Part shown: positions 44,326 to 54,066 of the stretch, piece after piece
Layout of the letters: each line of letters starts with the position of its first letter
Numbering within the stretch: the stretch's first letter is position 1
Source: Streptomyces sp. NRRL S-31
Lineage (GTDB): Bacteria > Actinomycetota > Actinomycetes > Streptomycetales > Streptomycetaceae
Reading direction: 5' to 3'
NCBI RefSeq assembly: GCF_000718775.1
Contig: NZ_JOCB01000019.1
Span: forward strand, 25,464-89,463
DNA: 64,000 nt
The notes under the pieces: generated by a model
Told to the model about the DNA's origin: nothing
The model's input: the letters and a program-made list of their open reading frames with translations, nothing else
The model's database searches: none
Made by a program: the position numbers and the translations under genes

Positions 44326-45227
44326 GCCGGTCCCGCGCACGGCTGGCGGGGGTCGTCGCCGCCGCCGCGGCCTTCACGGTCGGCTGTTCGCCTCCAGGTG
44401 ACGGCCGGGAGCAGGACGTCCGCGATCCCCGGCCTCTGTCCGCCTCGCTGGTCACGTCCGTGGCGGACACCGGGCGTCTGCGGCAGCGGGAAGAAGCCGC
44501 CGTCGCCGACTGCATGGCCCGCCGCGGATACACGTACGTGCCACAGCGGGTGAAGGTGAACGAGCGGGCGGTGACCACCAACCCCTACGGTCTGCTGCGC
44601 GAGGAGCAGGCACGGCGGGACGGATACGGCGCGGTGGGCGAAATCCTCGGCGGCCCGGGCCGGAACGTCGCGGTGGCCGCACGCCACTCCGTCGGCTGGA
44701 CGCAGGCGCTGGAAGGCACACGCCGGAAGAAATACGCCCTCCCGACCGGTGTGGTCTTGACCTACCGCCCCGACGGATGCGTCTACCAGGGCCGGGAAGC
44801 GGCGTACGGGCCGGGCTGGAACCGGCTCGAATACGAACTGGAAGGCCTCCAGGCGGCCGTGATGGACCGGGTCGAAAGGGACGGCCGGTACAAGAAGGCG
44901 CTGGCCTCCTGGTCCGCGTGCATGCGAAAACGAGGTCACCCGTACGACGACCTCCAGGACCCGAGACGAGAACTCGCGGGTGCCATCGGGAGAACCGGCG
45001 GCAAGGACCGGGCCTTGCGGGCCCTCGGCCGCCGGGAACTGCGCACCGCTGCCGACGATTACGCGTGCGAGCGCGACGCACGGCTTCACGAAGCGGTGTA
45101 CGAGGCGCAACGGTCCGCGCAGAACTCCCTGCTGGACAGCTCCGCGAGGGCCGACATCCGGCGCTACCGGGCGTTGAAGCGGTCGGCGCTGGCACGGAAG
45201 GCGTCCATCCCGGTGAAGCCACGATGA
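44322..45227 (+). CDS. lipoprotein of unknown function
   Basis: A 301-residue protein with a lipobox (AAAAAFTVGCSPP), so exported and lipid-anchored. The mature part is charged and helical, with several single cysteines (ADCMARRGY, DGCVYQGREAAYG, SACMRKRGHPYDD, YACERDARLH). The CMxxxGYxY and CMRKRGHPYDD pair resembles repeats seen in other streptomycete lipoproteins of unknown role. It overlaps the I36-like gene by 4 nt. No enzyme motif is visible. Confidence 0.75.
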   Translation: MSRSRARLAGVVAAAAAFTVGCSPPGDGREQDVRDPRPLSASLVTSVADTGRLRQREEAAVADCMARRGYTYVPQRVKVNERAVTTNPYGLLREEQARRDGYGAVGEILGGPGRNVAVAARHSVGWTQALEGTRRKKYALPTGVVLTYRPDGCVYQGREAAYGPGWNRLEYELEGLQAAVMDRVERDGRYKKALASWSACMRKRGHPYDDLQDPRRELAGAIGRTGGKDRALRALGRRELRTAADDYACERDARLHEAVYEAQRSAQNSLLDSSARADIRRYRALKRSALARKASIPVKPR

Positions 45228-45589
45228 CTCGGACATGGGCGCGGAGGAGCCGCCGGGAGGGGCGCCGTCGCCCCCCCAGGGTCCCTGACGCCTTCGCGTA
45301 CGGCTTCCCCCATCTGCTGAGCGCCTCGTCCTGGGCGGCGCCGAGACCTCAGGCCCGTCAGCCGCTCGGTGTCCCCCACCACCGGAGGGGCTGGCCCTCC
45401 GTGTCGAACTCGTCGCCACCGAGCGCCTGTCGGCAGTGGGGCAGCCGACAGGCGCAGCCCTGGAACGGCCGCAGCGGCACGGGTGACCGGGGGCGGCGCA
45501 CCCGTGGTCGACACTGTCGTCCGCACTGGAGAGTGCCGGCCGGAGGCGCGGCCCGCCCAAGTGGCAGCACGCGCGGCAGTTCGCCTCAT

Positions 45590-45611
45590 CCGGGCTCTTG
45601 ACCGAGCCCGG
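45590..45611. terminator. 8-bp perfect hairpin
   Basis: CCGGGCTC, a 6-base loop TTGACC, then GAGCCCGG. It lies 370 bases after the lipoprotein stop and 12 bases before the GGTCTAGACC palindrome. It may be a weak terminator or part of the promoter architecture of the XRE gene. Confidence 0.4.
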
Positions 45612-45622
45612 TTCACGGCTAT

Positions 45623-45632
45623 GGTCTAGACC
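45623..45632. promoter_or_regulatory. DasR-like operator (dre) core
   Basis: GGTCTAGACC is the perfect 10-bp centre of the known DasR responsive element of streptomycetes, whose full consensus is about 16 bp (AGTGGTCTAGACCACT). The flanks here match only partly (TAT on the left, TAG on the right). It lies about 200 bp upstream of the XRE gene. Together with a chitin-binding-type module in the protease downstream it hints at N-acetylglucosamine control. Confidence 0.5.
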
Positions 45633-45828
45633 TAGTCAGGGAAGGTTCGGGCCATCGTCGGATGCCGCGACTCCGGCCCGTGGCGGCGGTTTCGGCGCGG
45701 ACCGACCGGCAACGGCTCCCGGGCATGCGGCGCGCGGGCCGGTGCCGCCCGGCCCGGATGCGCGCAGGCTTGGAGAGCCCGGCGTCACGCTGTCGGCGGC
45801 GGGGGACTTCGTCGGGAGGGGCAGGTCC

Positions 45829-47235
45829 GTGGAGACGGCACAGCCGGTCGAGTCCTGGGCGGAGTTCGGGCGGCGGCTGCGGGCCCGGCGCAGACAGGCC
45901 GGGCTGACCCAGTTGCAGCTTGGACTGAAGGTGGGCTACCACCACAGTCTCATCAGCAGGCTCGAAGCGGGGCTGCGCGAACCGCCGGCCGGACTGGTGG
46001 GCCGGCTCGACTCCGTCCTGGGGACCGGCGGCGAGCTGGCGGCGGTCGTTGCCGCGCCGTGCGGAACGCCGTACCGCCCCGACCGTCCGCCGGCGGACCC
46101 CCGGCTGTTCGCCGCGGTGCCGGGCGGCGGGGAATCCCCCGTCGGCCGCGACGCGCTCGACCCCGCGCTGTGGCCGTCCGAGCTGCCCGCCGAGGGGCTG
46201 GCGTGCCCGCTGCACGGCACGGTGGGCTGTGCGGTGCCCGACCGGGCGGGGACACCCGGCCTGCTGGACGGGCTGACCGCGCCGCGGGACGGGTTCGACG
46301 GTCTCACGGGCAGCGAGCCGGAGCTGCTGCACGCGCTCACCGCGGTCCTGGCCTGTCTGATCCGCGGCGCGCTGCACCGGGGCGCGTCCGACGGTGTGAC
46401 CACGGTGGAGCGGCTGTTACGGGCCCTGGTGCGGTGGGCCGGGGCGGTGAACTCCACCGGCCGGCTGCCGTACGGTCAGCTCCGGCTGGCCGCCCAGTAC
46501 GCCCAGGTCGCCGGGCGGCTGCGGATGCAGTGCGGGCAGAGCAGCATCGGCATGGCCTGGTTCGGCCACGGTCTGGGCTGGGCGGACGCGGTGCACGACG
46601 CCTCGGCTCGGGCGACCCTGCTCAGCGATGTGTGCACCCTGGTCCGGCTCGACCGGGACGCCGGGTCGGCCCTCGCGTACGCCGAGGCCATCGGCGCGGT
46701 GGACCCCAGGAGACGGTGGGTGGTCACCCTCTCGCACCTGTACCGGGCACGCGGGCACGCGCTCGGCCACGACATCGCCGAGTGCCGACGGCACATCGCC
46801 CTGGCGCGGCGCGGATTCGCCCGCCTCGGCCACCGGGACCGTCTGGAGGCGCCCTGGCTGTCCGGCGCCGAGGGCGAGATGAGGGTGGAGTCGGCGATCG
46901 GCGGGGCGCTGCGCGATCTCGCCGCCGCGACCGGCGACCGGATGACGGCACGGCGTGCCGTCGACGCCACCGCGCGGTCGCGTGCCCGACTGCCGCCGCT
47001 GATGCGGGAGACCAGGCTGCTGCTCACCCTCCGCCTGGCCGACAGCTGGGCGTGCGCGGGCGACCCGGGCGCGGCGGTCGCCCTGGCGGCCCCGGTGCTC
47101 GACGAGGCGGTGTCCTCGCGCGAGTTGATGATCAACGCCGAGTTGCGCGGACTGCACGGCAGGCTGCTCGCCCGCTGGGGTGACGTGCCGGAGGTCAGGG
47201 AGTACCGCGAGCGGCTGCCGGCCGCGGGGATCTGA
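45829..47235 (+). CDS. XRE-type helix-turn-helix regulator with large C-terminal domain
   Basis: A 468-residue regulator of the actinobacterial XRE type. Residues about 10-65 form the HTH (FGRRLRARRRQAGLTQLQLGLKVGYHHSLISRLEAGLREPP). After a Pro-rich linker, the remaining 300 residues are helical with TPR-like texture (LRMQCGQSSIGMAWFGHGLGWADAVHDASARATLLSDV), as in regulators that sense peptides or bind partner proteins. GTG 45829 follows GGGAGGGG. The upstream frame to 45598 is Pro/Gly-rich and not needed. It may control itself or the protease gene downstream. Confidence 0.78.
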   Translation: METAQPVESWAEFGRRLRARRRQAGLTQLQLGLKVGYHHSLISRLEAGLREPPAGLVGRLDSVLGTGGELAAVVAAPCGTPYRPDRPPADPRLFAAVPGGGESPVGRDALDPALWPSELPAEGLACPLHGTVGCAVPDRAGTPGLLDGLTAPRDGFDGLTGSEPELLHALTAVLACLIRGALHRGASDGVTTVERLLRALVRWAGAVNSTGRLPYGQLRLAAQYAQVAGRLRMQCGQSSIGMAWFGHGLGWADAVHDASARATLLSDVCTLVRLDRDAGSALAYAEAIGAVDPRRRWVVTLSHLYRARGHALGHDIAECRRHIALARRGFARLGHRDRLEAPWLSGAEGEMRVESAIGGALRDLAAATGDRMTARRAVDATARSRARLPPLMRETRLLLTLRLADSWACAGDPGAAVALAAPVLDEAVSSRELMINAELRGLHGRLLARWGDVPEVREYRERLPAAGI

Positions 47236-47472
47236 ACGCGTCCCGCCGCCCCGGGCGTTTGCCGGTTTTTGACAGGACGGGACGGCGGGCCGCGAGCCGT
47301 TGACCCGGGCGCGGGGCGATGTGAGGGTTCGGCCAGCCCGGCGGCGTGGCACACCACCCCGGCGCGGGGCGGGCGGAGACACCGACGTACCGCGGACACC
47401 GGTGAGCGGATTGGCATGAGCATGCCTATTTGGGCACCGGGTGAGCCCCACGACCTCTCACAAGGAGCAACG

Positions 47473-50400
47473 ATGCTGAGAAAGCTGGTGGTGGCCGGGA
47501 CATCCCTGGCCCTGACGCTGGGAGGGGTGGTGATGCCGGCCGCCTTCGCCTCGGCCGCGCCCCACGCCGCGCCCCCGGCGGGCAAGCCGAAGCCGGCCCC
47601 CGTCGCCCGAGCCGTCGCAGCCGCCGACCAGGCGGCGCGCAGCGGCCTCGACGCACTGGCGAAGGGCCCCGAGGAGCAGTACGACCGGCGGCAGGTCACC
47701 CCCTGGGTCAAGGGCCTGTACTCCGTCGCCTACGAGCGCACCTACCGGGGCCTGCCCGTGGTGGGCGGCGACGTGGTCGTCCTCGCCGACGGCGACGGCC
47801 GGGTCCGTTCGGTCCAGTCCGCCACCAAGGCCAGGATCGCGCTCTCCACCAAGGCCCGGGTCACCGCCGCGGAGGCGGTCCGCACCAGCCGCGCCAGGCT
47901 CGCGAAGACCGAGAAGGTCGACTCCCGGCGGCTGGTGGTGCGGGCCGAGAACGACCGCGCCACCCTCGCCTGGGAGACCGTGCTGACCGGGCGCACCCAG
48001 GCGAACGTCCCCAGCCGGCTGCACGTCTTCGTCGACGCGCGCACCGGCAAGGTCGTCGACGCCTACGACGACGTGCGGGCGGGCAGCGGCACCAGCAAGT
48101 GGAACGGGCCGAACCCGCTGACCATCGACACCTCCCGGTCGGGCTCCTCCTACGTGCTGCGCGACACCACCCGGCCCGGATTGCAGTGTTCGGACTACAG
48201 CGGCGGCCTGTTCACCAAGGCGACCGACAACTGGGGCACCGGCAGCCCCACGAGCAGGGAAACCGGCTGCGTGGACGCGATGTTCGCCGCGCAGAAGGAA
48301 TCGGACATGCTCAAGAACTGGCTCGGCCGCAACGGGCACGACGGCAACGGCGGCAGCTGGCCGGTCCGCGTCGGCCTCAACGAGCTGAACGCCTACTGGG
48401 ACGGTTCCACCGTCACCATCGGCCGCAACAGCGCGAACGAGTGGATCGCCGGAATCGACGTGGTGGGCCACGAGTTCGGCCACGGCCTGGACTCCTTCAC
48501 CCCCGGTGGCGCCAACCACGAGAGCGGACTGGGCGAGGCGACCGGCGACATCATGGGCGCCCTGACCGAGGCGTACGCCAACGAACCGGCGCCGTACGAC
48601 ACTCCCGACTACACCGTCGGCGAGATGATCAACCTTCAGGGCCGCGGGCCGATCCGCAACATGTACAACCCCGGCCAGGTCAACAACGACCCCGGCTGCT
48701 ACTCCGCGTCGATCCCGCAGACCGAGGAGCACGCGGCGGCCGGCCCGCTCAACCACTGGTTCTACCTGCTCGCCGAGGGCTCCAACCCCGGTGGGGGCAA
48801 GCCCTCCAGCCCCACCTGCAACAACTCCACCGTCAGCGGCGTCGGCATCCAGCACGCGGGCAAGATCTTCTACGGCGCCATGCTGCTCAAGACCAGCGGC
48901 ATGACGTACAAGCGCTACCGCACCGCCACCCTCACCACGGCGAAGAACCTCGACGCCGGTTGCTCCCTGTTCAACTCCACCAAGGCCGCCTGGGACGCGA
49001 TCAGCGTGTCCGCGCAGACCGGCGACCCGACCTGCGCGGGGGAACAGACCGACTTCTCGCTGGCGCTCAGCCCCGCCTCGGGTGACGTCGACGCGGGCTC
49101 CTCGGCGCGCGCCACCGTCAGCACCAGCACCGTCTCCGGCAGCGCCCAGCAGGTCTCGCTGACCGCCTCCGGCGCGCCGGCCGGGGTGAACGTCTCCTTC
49201 AGCCCGGCGACGGTCACCTCCGGCAGCGGTTCCACGATGACGGTCTCCACCTCGTCGGCCACGGCCGCCGGGACCTACCAGATCACGGTCACGGGCACCG
49301 TCGGCGCCAGGACCCACACCGCCCAGTACGCCCTGCGGGTGGGCGGCGGCGGTGGCGGCAACCCGTCCACCCCGCCGGACGTCGACGTGGCCAAGGTGCA
49401 GGCACATCTGACCCAGCTGAACACCATCGCCTCGCAGAACGGCGGCAACCGCCGTTCCACCACCGCCGGTTACCGGGCCTCGCTCGCCTACGTCAAGGAC
49501 CGGCTCCAGACGGCGGGCTACACGGTCACCGAGCAGAGCTGCACCTCCGGCTGCACCGCGGGAGCGGGCAACAACCTGATCGCCGAGTGGCCGCAGGGCG
49601 ACGCGAACAACGTCTACATGTTCGGCGCACATCTCGACAGCGTGTCCGCCGGGCCCGGCATCAACGACAACGGCTCCGGCTCCGCCGCGCTGCTGGAGAC
49701 CGCGCTGACCCTGGCACAGTCCAACCCCGCCATGAAGAACCGGGTCCGCTTCGCCTGGTGGACCGACGAGGAACAGGGCATGAAGGGCTCCGGCTTCTAC
49801 GCCCGTTCGCTCTCCACGACCGAACGCGCCCGGATCAAGGCGTACTACAACTTCGACATGGTCGCCTCGACCAACGCGGGTTACTTCGTCAACAACCTGA
49901 ACTCGGCCGCCGCGGCCCCGATGAAGGCCTACTGGGACTCCCTGGGTCTGGCCCCGCAGGAGAACGTCGAGGGCCAGGGCCGCTCCGACGACTACTCCTT
50001 CCAGCAGGTGGGCATCCCCACCTCCGGCTACGCCACCGGCGCCTCGGACGTGAAATCCGCCACCGAGGCCGCCAAGTGGGGCGGCACCGCGGGCCGCGCC
50101 TATGACTCGTGCTACCACTCCGCCTGCGACACCACCGGCAACATCAACGCCACGGCGCTGAACCGCAGCGCGGACGGGATCGCGTACACGATCTGGAAGA
50201 CCGCCGTCGGTGACGCGCCCGCGCCGGCCGACGACTTCTCGATCTCGGCCGACCCCGCCACCGGCACGGTCTCGCCCGGCTCGTCCGCCACGGTGACCGT
50301 ATCCACCGCCACCACCAGCGGAAACGCCCAGAGCGTCAGGCTGTCCGCGTCCGGCGCACCGGCGGGTGTGAGCGTGTCGTTCAGCCCGTCCTCGGTGACC

Positions 50401-50682
50401 TCCGGCCAGTCCTCGACCGCCACCGTGCAGGTCGCCGCGGGCACGGCCGGCGGCACGTACACCCTCACCATCACGGGGACGGGCGCGGCCGGCCACACCA
50501 CCACCTACACCCTCACCGTGCCCGGCGGTGGCGGCGGCGACACCACCTGGCGGGTGGGCGCCACCTACGCGGCCGGTGACGTCGTGACCTACGACGGCGT
50601 CGGCTACCGGTGCCTCCAGGGTCACACCGCTTACCCGGGCTGGGAGCCGCCGAACGTCCCCGCCCTGTGGCAGCGCGTCTGA
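47473..50682 (+). CDS. secreted M4 metalloprotease / M28 aminopeptidase / chitin-binding-type module fusion
   Basis: A 1069-residue exported multidomain enzyme. Signal peptide 1-29; propeptide (FTP/PepSY) to about 200; M4 thermolysin-like domain with HEFGH at 333-337 and the third ligand E355 in [10 protein letters not shown]. An Ig-like domain follows, then an M28 domain similar to Streptomyces griseus aminopeptidase: [19 protein letters not shown] (H720, D722), WWTDEEQG (E766/E767), a later FDMVAS and YHSACDT. A second Ig-like domain, and finally a CBM5/12-like module ([29 protein letters not shown]). All catalytic ligands are present, so one chain should cut internal bonds and then release N-terminal residues, perhaps while bound to chitin or other insoluble material. 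ATG 47473 has AAGGAG. Confidence 0.92.
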   Translation: MLRKLVVAGTSLALTLGGVVMPAAFASAAPHAAPPAGKPKPAPVARAVAAADQAARSGLDALAKGPEEQYDRRQVTPWVKGLYSVAYERTYRGLPVVGGDVVVLADGDGRVRSVQSATKARIALSTKARVTAAEAVRTSRARLAKTEKVDSRRLVVRAENDRATLAWETVLTGRTQANVPSRLHVFVDARTGKVVDAYDDVRAGSGTSKWNGPNPLTIDTSRSGSSYVLRDTTRPGLQCSDYSGGLFTKATDNWGTGSPTSRETGCVDAMFAAQKESDMLKNWLGRNGHDGNGGSWPVRVGLNELNAYWDGSTVTIGRNSANEWIAGIDVVGHEFGHGLDSFTPGGANHESGLGEATGDIMGALTEAYANEPAPYDTPDYTVGEMINLQGRGPIRNMYNPGQVNNDPGCYSASIPQTEEHAAAGPLNHWFYLLAEGSNPGGGKPSSPTCNNSTVSGVGIQHAGKIFYGAMLLKTSGMTYKRYRTATLTTAKNLDAGCSLFNSTKAAWDAISVSAQTGDPTCAGEQTDFSLALSPASGDVDAGSSARATVSTSTVSGSAQQVSLTASGAPAGVNVSFSPATVTSGSGSTMTVSTSSATAAGTYQITVTGTVGARTHTAQYALRVGGGGGGNPSTPPDVDVAKVQAHLTQLNTIASQNGGNRRSTTAGYRASLAYVKDRLQTAGYTVTEQSCTSGCTAGAGNNLIAEWPQGDANNVYMFGAHLDSVSAGPGINDNGSGSAALLETALTLAQSNPAMKNRVRFAWWTDEEQGMKGSGFYARSLSTTERARIKAYYNFDMVASTNAGYFVNNLNSAAAAPMKAYWDSLGLAPQENVEGQGRSDDYSFQQVGIPTSGYATGASDVKSATEAAKWGGTAGRAYDSCYHSACDTTGNINATALNRSADGIAYTIWKTAVGDAPAPADDFSISADPATGTVSPGSSATVTVSTATTSGNAQSVRLSASGAPAGVSVSFSPSSVTSGQSSTATVQVAAGTAGGTYTLTITGTGAAGHTTTYTLTVPGGGGGDTTWRVGATYAAGDVVTYDGVGYRCLQGHTAYPGWEPPNVPALWQRV

Positions 50683-50726
50683 CGGCAGCCGCACGGCAGG
50701 ACGCACACGCACGAACGCACACACCG

Positions 50727-50765
50727 GCCCCGGCCGGTCCCCGTGAGACGGGGACCGGCCGGGGC
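50727..50765 (+). terminator. strong 17-bp intrinsic hairpin
   Basis: A perfect 17-bp GC-rich stem (50727-50743 with 50749-50765) around a 5-base loop TGAGA. It lies 45 bases after the protease stop and 107 bases before the end of the convergent hydrolase gene, so it can terminate both directions. Confidence 0.85.
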
Positions 50766-50871
50766 GCTCGGCGGTGAGCGGGTAGCCACCGTCCCGCTCC
50801 AGCGGCCTCACTGACGAAGCCGCACCCCAACTCGACACACCCCCGCGGCTCCGGAGCCGTTCGGCCGGGGG

Positions 50872-51837
50872 CTACTTGAATTCCACTCGTCCCATCGGGG
50901 CGGGGCCGGCCGTCACTTCCTCGCACACGGTCTGCCAGGTGTGGGCGCCGGGGTGGAGCTGGGTGTGGAGGTAGGCCGCGGTGAGCCGGGCGAGGGCGGC
51001 GACCCGCTCGGGGTTCTCGTCCGTGGTCTCGGCGGCGTCGTACCCGGCGATCCCGCCGAGTCCGTGCTCCGCGTCGAACAGCGTGAACAGGGTCTTGGGT
51101 CCGGGGGCGAGGGTGTAGGGATCGGCGTGCCAGTCCGGTCCCATGTCCGTGAAGTGCCGGGAGTCGTCCTTGTCGCCGGCGACGACCAGCGCCGGCGCAG
51201 TCATGGTGGAGAAGTCGACGGCACCGATGACCGGCATCCGCTCGGCCATGGGCCCGTTGAGGACGTCGCCGCCCCTGCCGGGCGCGGCGAGCAGTACGCC
51301 GGCCTTGATCCGGGGCTCGACGAGGTGCACCACGTTTCCGGTGTCGGGGTCCTTGACCCCGGCGCCCAGCAGCAGGGCGGCGGTGAAGCCGCCGAGCGAG
51401 TGTCCGGCGACGGCGACCTTGGTGCGGTCGATCCGTCCCGCGAGCTGCGGCACCGTGCGTTCGATCACGTCGAGCCGGTCGAGGATGTGGGTCATGTCCT
51501 CGGCGCGGGATCGCCAGAAGTCGGGTGCGCCGGGTGCGTCGGCGACCAGGTGGCTCAGTGTCCTGGAGGTGAGGTGGGTGGGCTGGATGACGGCAAATCC
51601 GTGAGCGGCCCAGAAGTCGACGAGCGGCGCATAGCCGTTGAGCGAGGAGAGGTTGTTCGAGGGACCGTGACCGTGGGAGAGGAGGATGACGGGAAGGCCG
51701 GTCCCGGTCGCGGGTACGGACACGCGCACCTGGAGGTCCACGGGACGTCCGGGCACGGGGAGGACCACGGGGCTGAAGGACAGGACCGGTGCGGGCGCGG
51801 CCGAGACGTCGGCGTGGGTGGCGAGGGATGTGCTCAC
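50872..51837 (-). CDS. alpha/beta hydrolase (chlorophyllase/dienelactone-hydrolase-like)
   Basis: A 321-residue hydrolase. VPVILLSHGHGPSNN provides the oxyanion strand, GHSLGG the nucleophile elbow (VAVAGHSLGGFTAALLLG), VVAGDKDD the likely acid, and DAEHGLGG the catalytic histidine. It resembles chlorophyllase/platelet-activating-factor-acetylhydrolase-like members. No signal peptide. GTG 51837 has GGGAA upstream. It is transcribed away from the TetR gene with two operator-like sequences between them, so TetR probably represses it and the enzyme acts on, or detoxifies, the inducer. Confidence 0.87.
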   Translation of the reverse strand: MSTSLATHADVSAAPAPVLSFSPVVLPVPGRPVDLQVRVSVPATGTGLPVILLSHGHGPSNNLSSLNGYAPLVDFWAAHGFAVIQPTHLTSRTLSHLVADAPGAPDFWRSRAEDMTHILDRLDVIERTVPQLAGRIDRTKVAVAGHSLGGFTAALLLGAGVKDPDTGNVVHLVEPRIKAGVLLAAPGRGGDVLNGPMAERMPVIGAVDFSTMTAPALVVAGDKDDSRHFTDMGPDWHADPYTLAPGPKTLFTLFDAEHGLGGIAGYDAAETTDENPERVAALARLTAAYLHTQLHPGAHTWQTVCEEVTAGPAPMGRVEFK

Positions 51838-51938
51838 GATGTGGGTTCCCTTTCGGTGGCACCTGCCGCCTGCTGGTCTCCTGCGACCGTGGACGGACGA
51901 GGCGGTCAGGGGTGTCCCGCTTCCGCTAGACTGAAGCG

Positions 51939-51974
51939 GAGCGCTGTTCCACTTAGTATCCGGAGCGCTGCTCC
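51939..51974. promoter_or_regulatory. paired TetR operators between hydrolase and TetR genes
   Basis: GGAGCGCTGTTCC (51939-51951) and GGAGCGCTGCTCC (51962-51974): two copies of an inverted repeat GGAGC-N3-G(C/T)TCC, centres 23 bp apart. The second is a perfect 5-bp-arm palindrome. They occupy the divergent promoter region, 30-65 bp before the TetR ATG. Confidence 0.72.
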
Positions 51975-52004
51975 GATTTGTCAACCGGCGTGGAGGAGTA
52001 CGCG

Positions 52005-52601
52005 ATGACCACCGACAGCCCCTCAGGGCAGTCGCCGTCACGAAGCAAGCGGGCCGACGCCCAGCGCAACCGTCAGACGGTGCTCGCCGCCGCCGCCGAG
52101 GTGTTCGTCATCTCCGGCGTCGACGCGCCGATCCGCCAGATCGCGGCCCGGGCGGGTGTCGGAATGGCCACGATCTACCGTCACTTCCCGACCCGGGCGG
52201 ATCTCGTCACAGCCGTCTACCGCCATCAGATCGAGGCATGCGCCGAAGCCGGCCCGGACCTGCTGGCCAGTGCCGGCTCCCCGCTCGACGCGTTGCGTCA
52301 GTGGATCGACCTCTTCGTCGACTTCCTCGTCACCAAGCACGGACTCGCCGACGCCCTTCAGTCCGACGACGACCGCTTCGCCGCGCTGCACGCCTACTTC
52401 CTCGACCGCCTGCTGCCCGTCTGTGCCCAACTGCTCGACGCCGCGGTCGAGGCCGGCGACATCCGGCCCGGTACGCAGCCGTACGAGCTGATGCGCGGCA
52501 TCGGCAACCTCTGCATCGGACGCGACAACGACCCCCGTTACGACCCCCGACGCCTGATCGCTCTCCTCCTCCAGGGACTGCGGCGGCCTCACGCGACCTG
52601 A
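52005..52601 (+). CDS. TetR-family transcriptional regulator (hydrolase divergon)
   Basis: A 198-residue TetR regulator. HTH: NRQTVLAAAAEVFVISGVDAPIRQIAARAGVGMATIYRHFPTRADLVTAVY. The C-terminal domain (residues 80-190) is helical with a small ligand pocket and SxxRF-type residues. ATG 52005 follows GGAGGAG. It faces the alpha/beta hydrolase gene across a shared promoter region with two operator copies, so it should repress both genes. Confidence 0.92.
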   Translation: MTTDSPSGQSPSRSKRADAQRNRQTVLAAAAEVFVISGVDAPIRQIAARAGVGMATIYRHFPTRADLVTAVYRHQIEACAEAGPDLLASAGSPLDALRQWIDLFVDFLVTKHGLADALQSDDDRFAALHAYFLDRLLPVCAQLLDAAVEAGDIRPGTQPYELMRGIGNLCIGRDNDPRYDPRRLIALLLQGLRRPHAT

Positions 52602-52819
52602 TGCCGACGAGCGGTATCGCGTCTGGTCGCTCCACGACGCACGCGCGCCGAGAGCCACGACGCCGGCATCGCTGACGGGCAGCACTTGCCGCGCGGAAGC
52701 GGGAGCGGAAGCGGGGGTCGTGCAGATCGGAGGCAGGTCAGGATGCTCGCCCAGGGGAAGGCGACCGGCCGCGGCAGCCCTTCCCTCGGCCGTCGGGCCC
52801 GTTGCGCTCCACGGTGGTG

Positions 52820-53977
52820 TCAGCCCAGGCTCGGCGGAGCCCAGTCGGCGTGCCGCAGGATGGCCCGGACGGTGACGCCGGACGGGGCCAGCCGGAGTCC
52901 CGTATTGCGCAGGGCCACGGCAAGAGGGTGCGAAAGTCGCTGGCCCATCCGGCCGGCCTGGCGTGCCGCACGGGCCACGGACTGGCTGCGTGGGCGGCGT
53001 TCGGCGTCGTAGCGGGCCAGTGCCGAGGCGACCGTGGGCTCGGTGGCGAGCGCGGCCGCCAAGGTGGCCGCGTCCTCCAGGGCCTGACAGGCGCCCTGAC
53101 CGAGGTTCGGGGTCATGGCGTGTGCCGCGTCGCCGAGCAGCGCGATCCGGTCCGCGGTGAAGGCGGGCAAGGGCGTCGCCAATTCGCGGATGTCGTGGTG
53201 CAGGACCGCGTCCGGCCGGGTCGCGTCCAGCAGCGCGGGGATCGGATCGTGCCAGCCGCCGAACCGGCGGCGCATCTCGGCCAGGGGGTCCGCGTACCGG
53301 GTGCCGGGCGGCGCGTTGAGCACCGCGTGCCATTCGGCCCGGCCGTCGGTGAACGCGATGTGACCGAACTCGGCGCCCCTGCCCCAGGTCAGTTCGAAGT
53401 CGGTGCGCAACGGCACCGGTTGCTCGGAGATGGCACGCAGGACCGTCGATCCGCTGTAGACGGGGCCGGGGTGGCCCGGGAACAACCGGCCGCGCAGCCG
53501 GCTGTCCACCCCGTCGGCCGCCACGACCAGATCCGCTTCCAGGACGCCGTCCGCGAAGGGCACCCGCACCCGGCCCGGGTCCGAGCAGTCGACGGACATC
53601 ACCTCGGTACCGACGACCAGGCACCCGGCAGGCAGAGCCTCGCGCAGCAGGCGGTGCAGCACGGCCCGGGGGATGCCGACGATCGGCGTGCCCAACTCTC
53701 GCTCCAGTACGGCTCCGTCCATGCGGGCCAGCCACCCGCCGCCGGGTGTGCGGGTGCCCCCGGTGTACTGGCGGCGGGCAGCCGCACGTACCGCTTCGCC
53801 GACGCCGAGAACGTCGAGAGCACGGATGCCGTTGGCGTGCAGGGAGATGCCCGCGCCCACGTCGGCCAGGGTCCGGGCCCGTTCGACGACCGTCACCTCC
53901 CAGCCGATCCGGCGCAGGCCGATCGCCGCCGCCAGCCCGCCGATGCCTCCTCCGACCACCACCGCACCGCCGCCCAT
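52820..53977 (-). CDS. FAD-dependent monooxygenase (aromatic hydroxylase type)
   Basis: A 385-residue class A flavoprotein monooxygenase. GxGxxG motif AVVVGGGIGGLAAAIGLRRIGWEVTVVERA at the start, the DG motif LVVAADGVDSRLRGRLFP in the middle, and the GD motif RIALLGDAAHAMTPNLGQGACQALEDA late, all intact. Related enzymes hydroxylate salicylate, 3-hydroxybenzoate or other phenols using NAD(P)H and oxygen. ATG 53977. It is divergent from the TetR gene at 54067, with two operator copies between them, so it is likely induced by its aromatic substrate. Confidence 0.9.
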   Translation of the reverse strand: MGGGAVVVGGGIGGLAAAIGLRRIGWEVTVVERARTLADVGAGISLHANGIRALDVLGVGEAVRAAARRQYTGGTRTPGGGWLARMDGAVLERELGTPIVGIPRAVLHRLLREALPAGCLVVGTEVMSVDCSDPGRVRVPFADGVLEADLVVAADGVDSRLRGRLFPGHPGPVYSGSTVLRAISEQPVPLRTDFELTWGRGAEFGHIAFTDGRAEWHAVLNAPPGTRYADPLAEMRRRFGGWHDPIPALLDATRPDAVLHHDIRELATPLPAFTADRIALLGDAAHAMTPNLGQGACQALEDAATLAAALATEPTVASALARYDAERRPRSQSVARAARQAGRMGQRLSHPLAVALRNTGLRLAPSGVTVRAILRHADWAPPSLG

Positions 53978-54011
53978 GCCCGGCCCCCTCCAGCCACTCC
54001 GCCGCCACTGC

Positions 54012-54059
54012 TTCTACAGATGTAGAAAGAGGGTATCCCCGGCCTCTACGGGTGTAGAA
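54012..54059. promoter_or_regulatory. paired TetR operators between monooxygenase and TetR genes
   Basis: TTCTAC-N4-GTAGAA (54012-54027) and CTCTAC-N4-GTAGAA (54044-54059), centres 32 bp apart. The first is a perfect inverted repeat; the second has one mismatch. They lie in the 89-bp divergent spacer, the second ending 7 bases before the TetR start, which fits autoregulation. Confidence 0.78.
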
Positions 54060-54066
54060 ATGGGGG

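Larger units (their letters stand above)
45228..45828. other. intergenic control region before the XRE gene
   Basis: About 600 bases. It contains an 8-bp hairpin (45590-45611) and a DasR-like operator core (45623-45632), both annotated separately. The rest encodes only shadow frames; I see no gene. Confidence 0.5.

Noticed and set aside
47458..50838. 1126-residue open frame antisense to the M4/M28 protease
   Set aside because: Its codons are the complement of a well-recognised enzyme; the translation is Gly/Val/Arg-rich with no motif. A GC-rich shadow.
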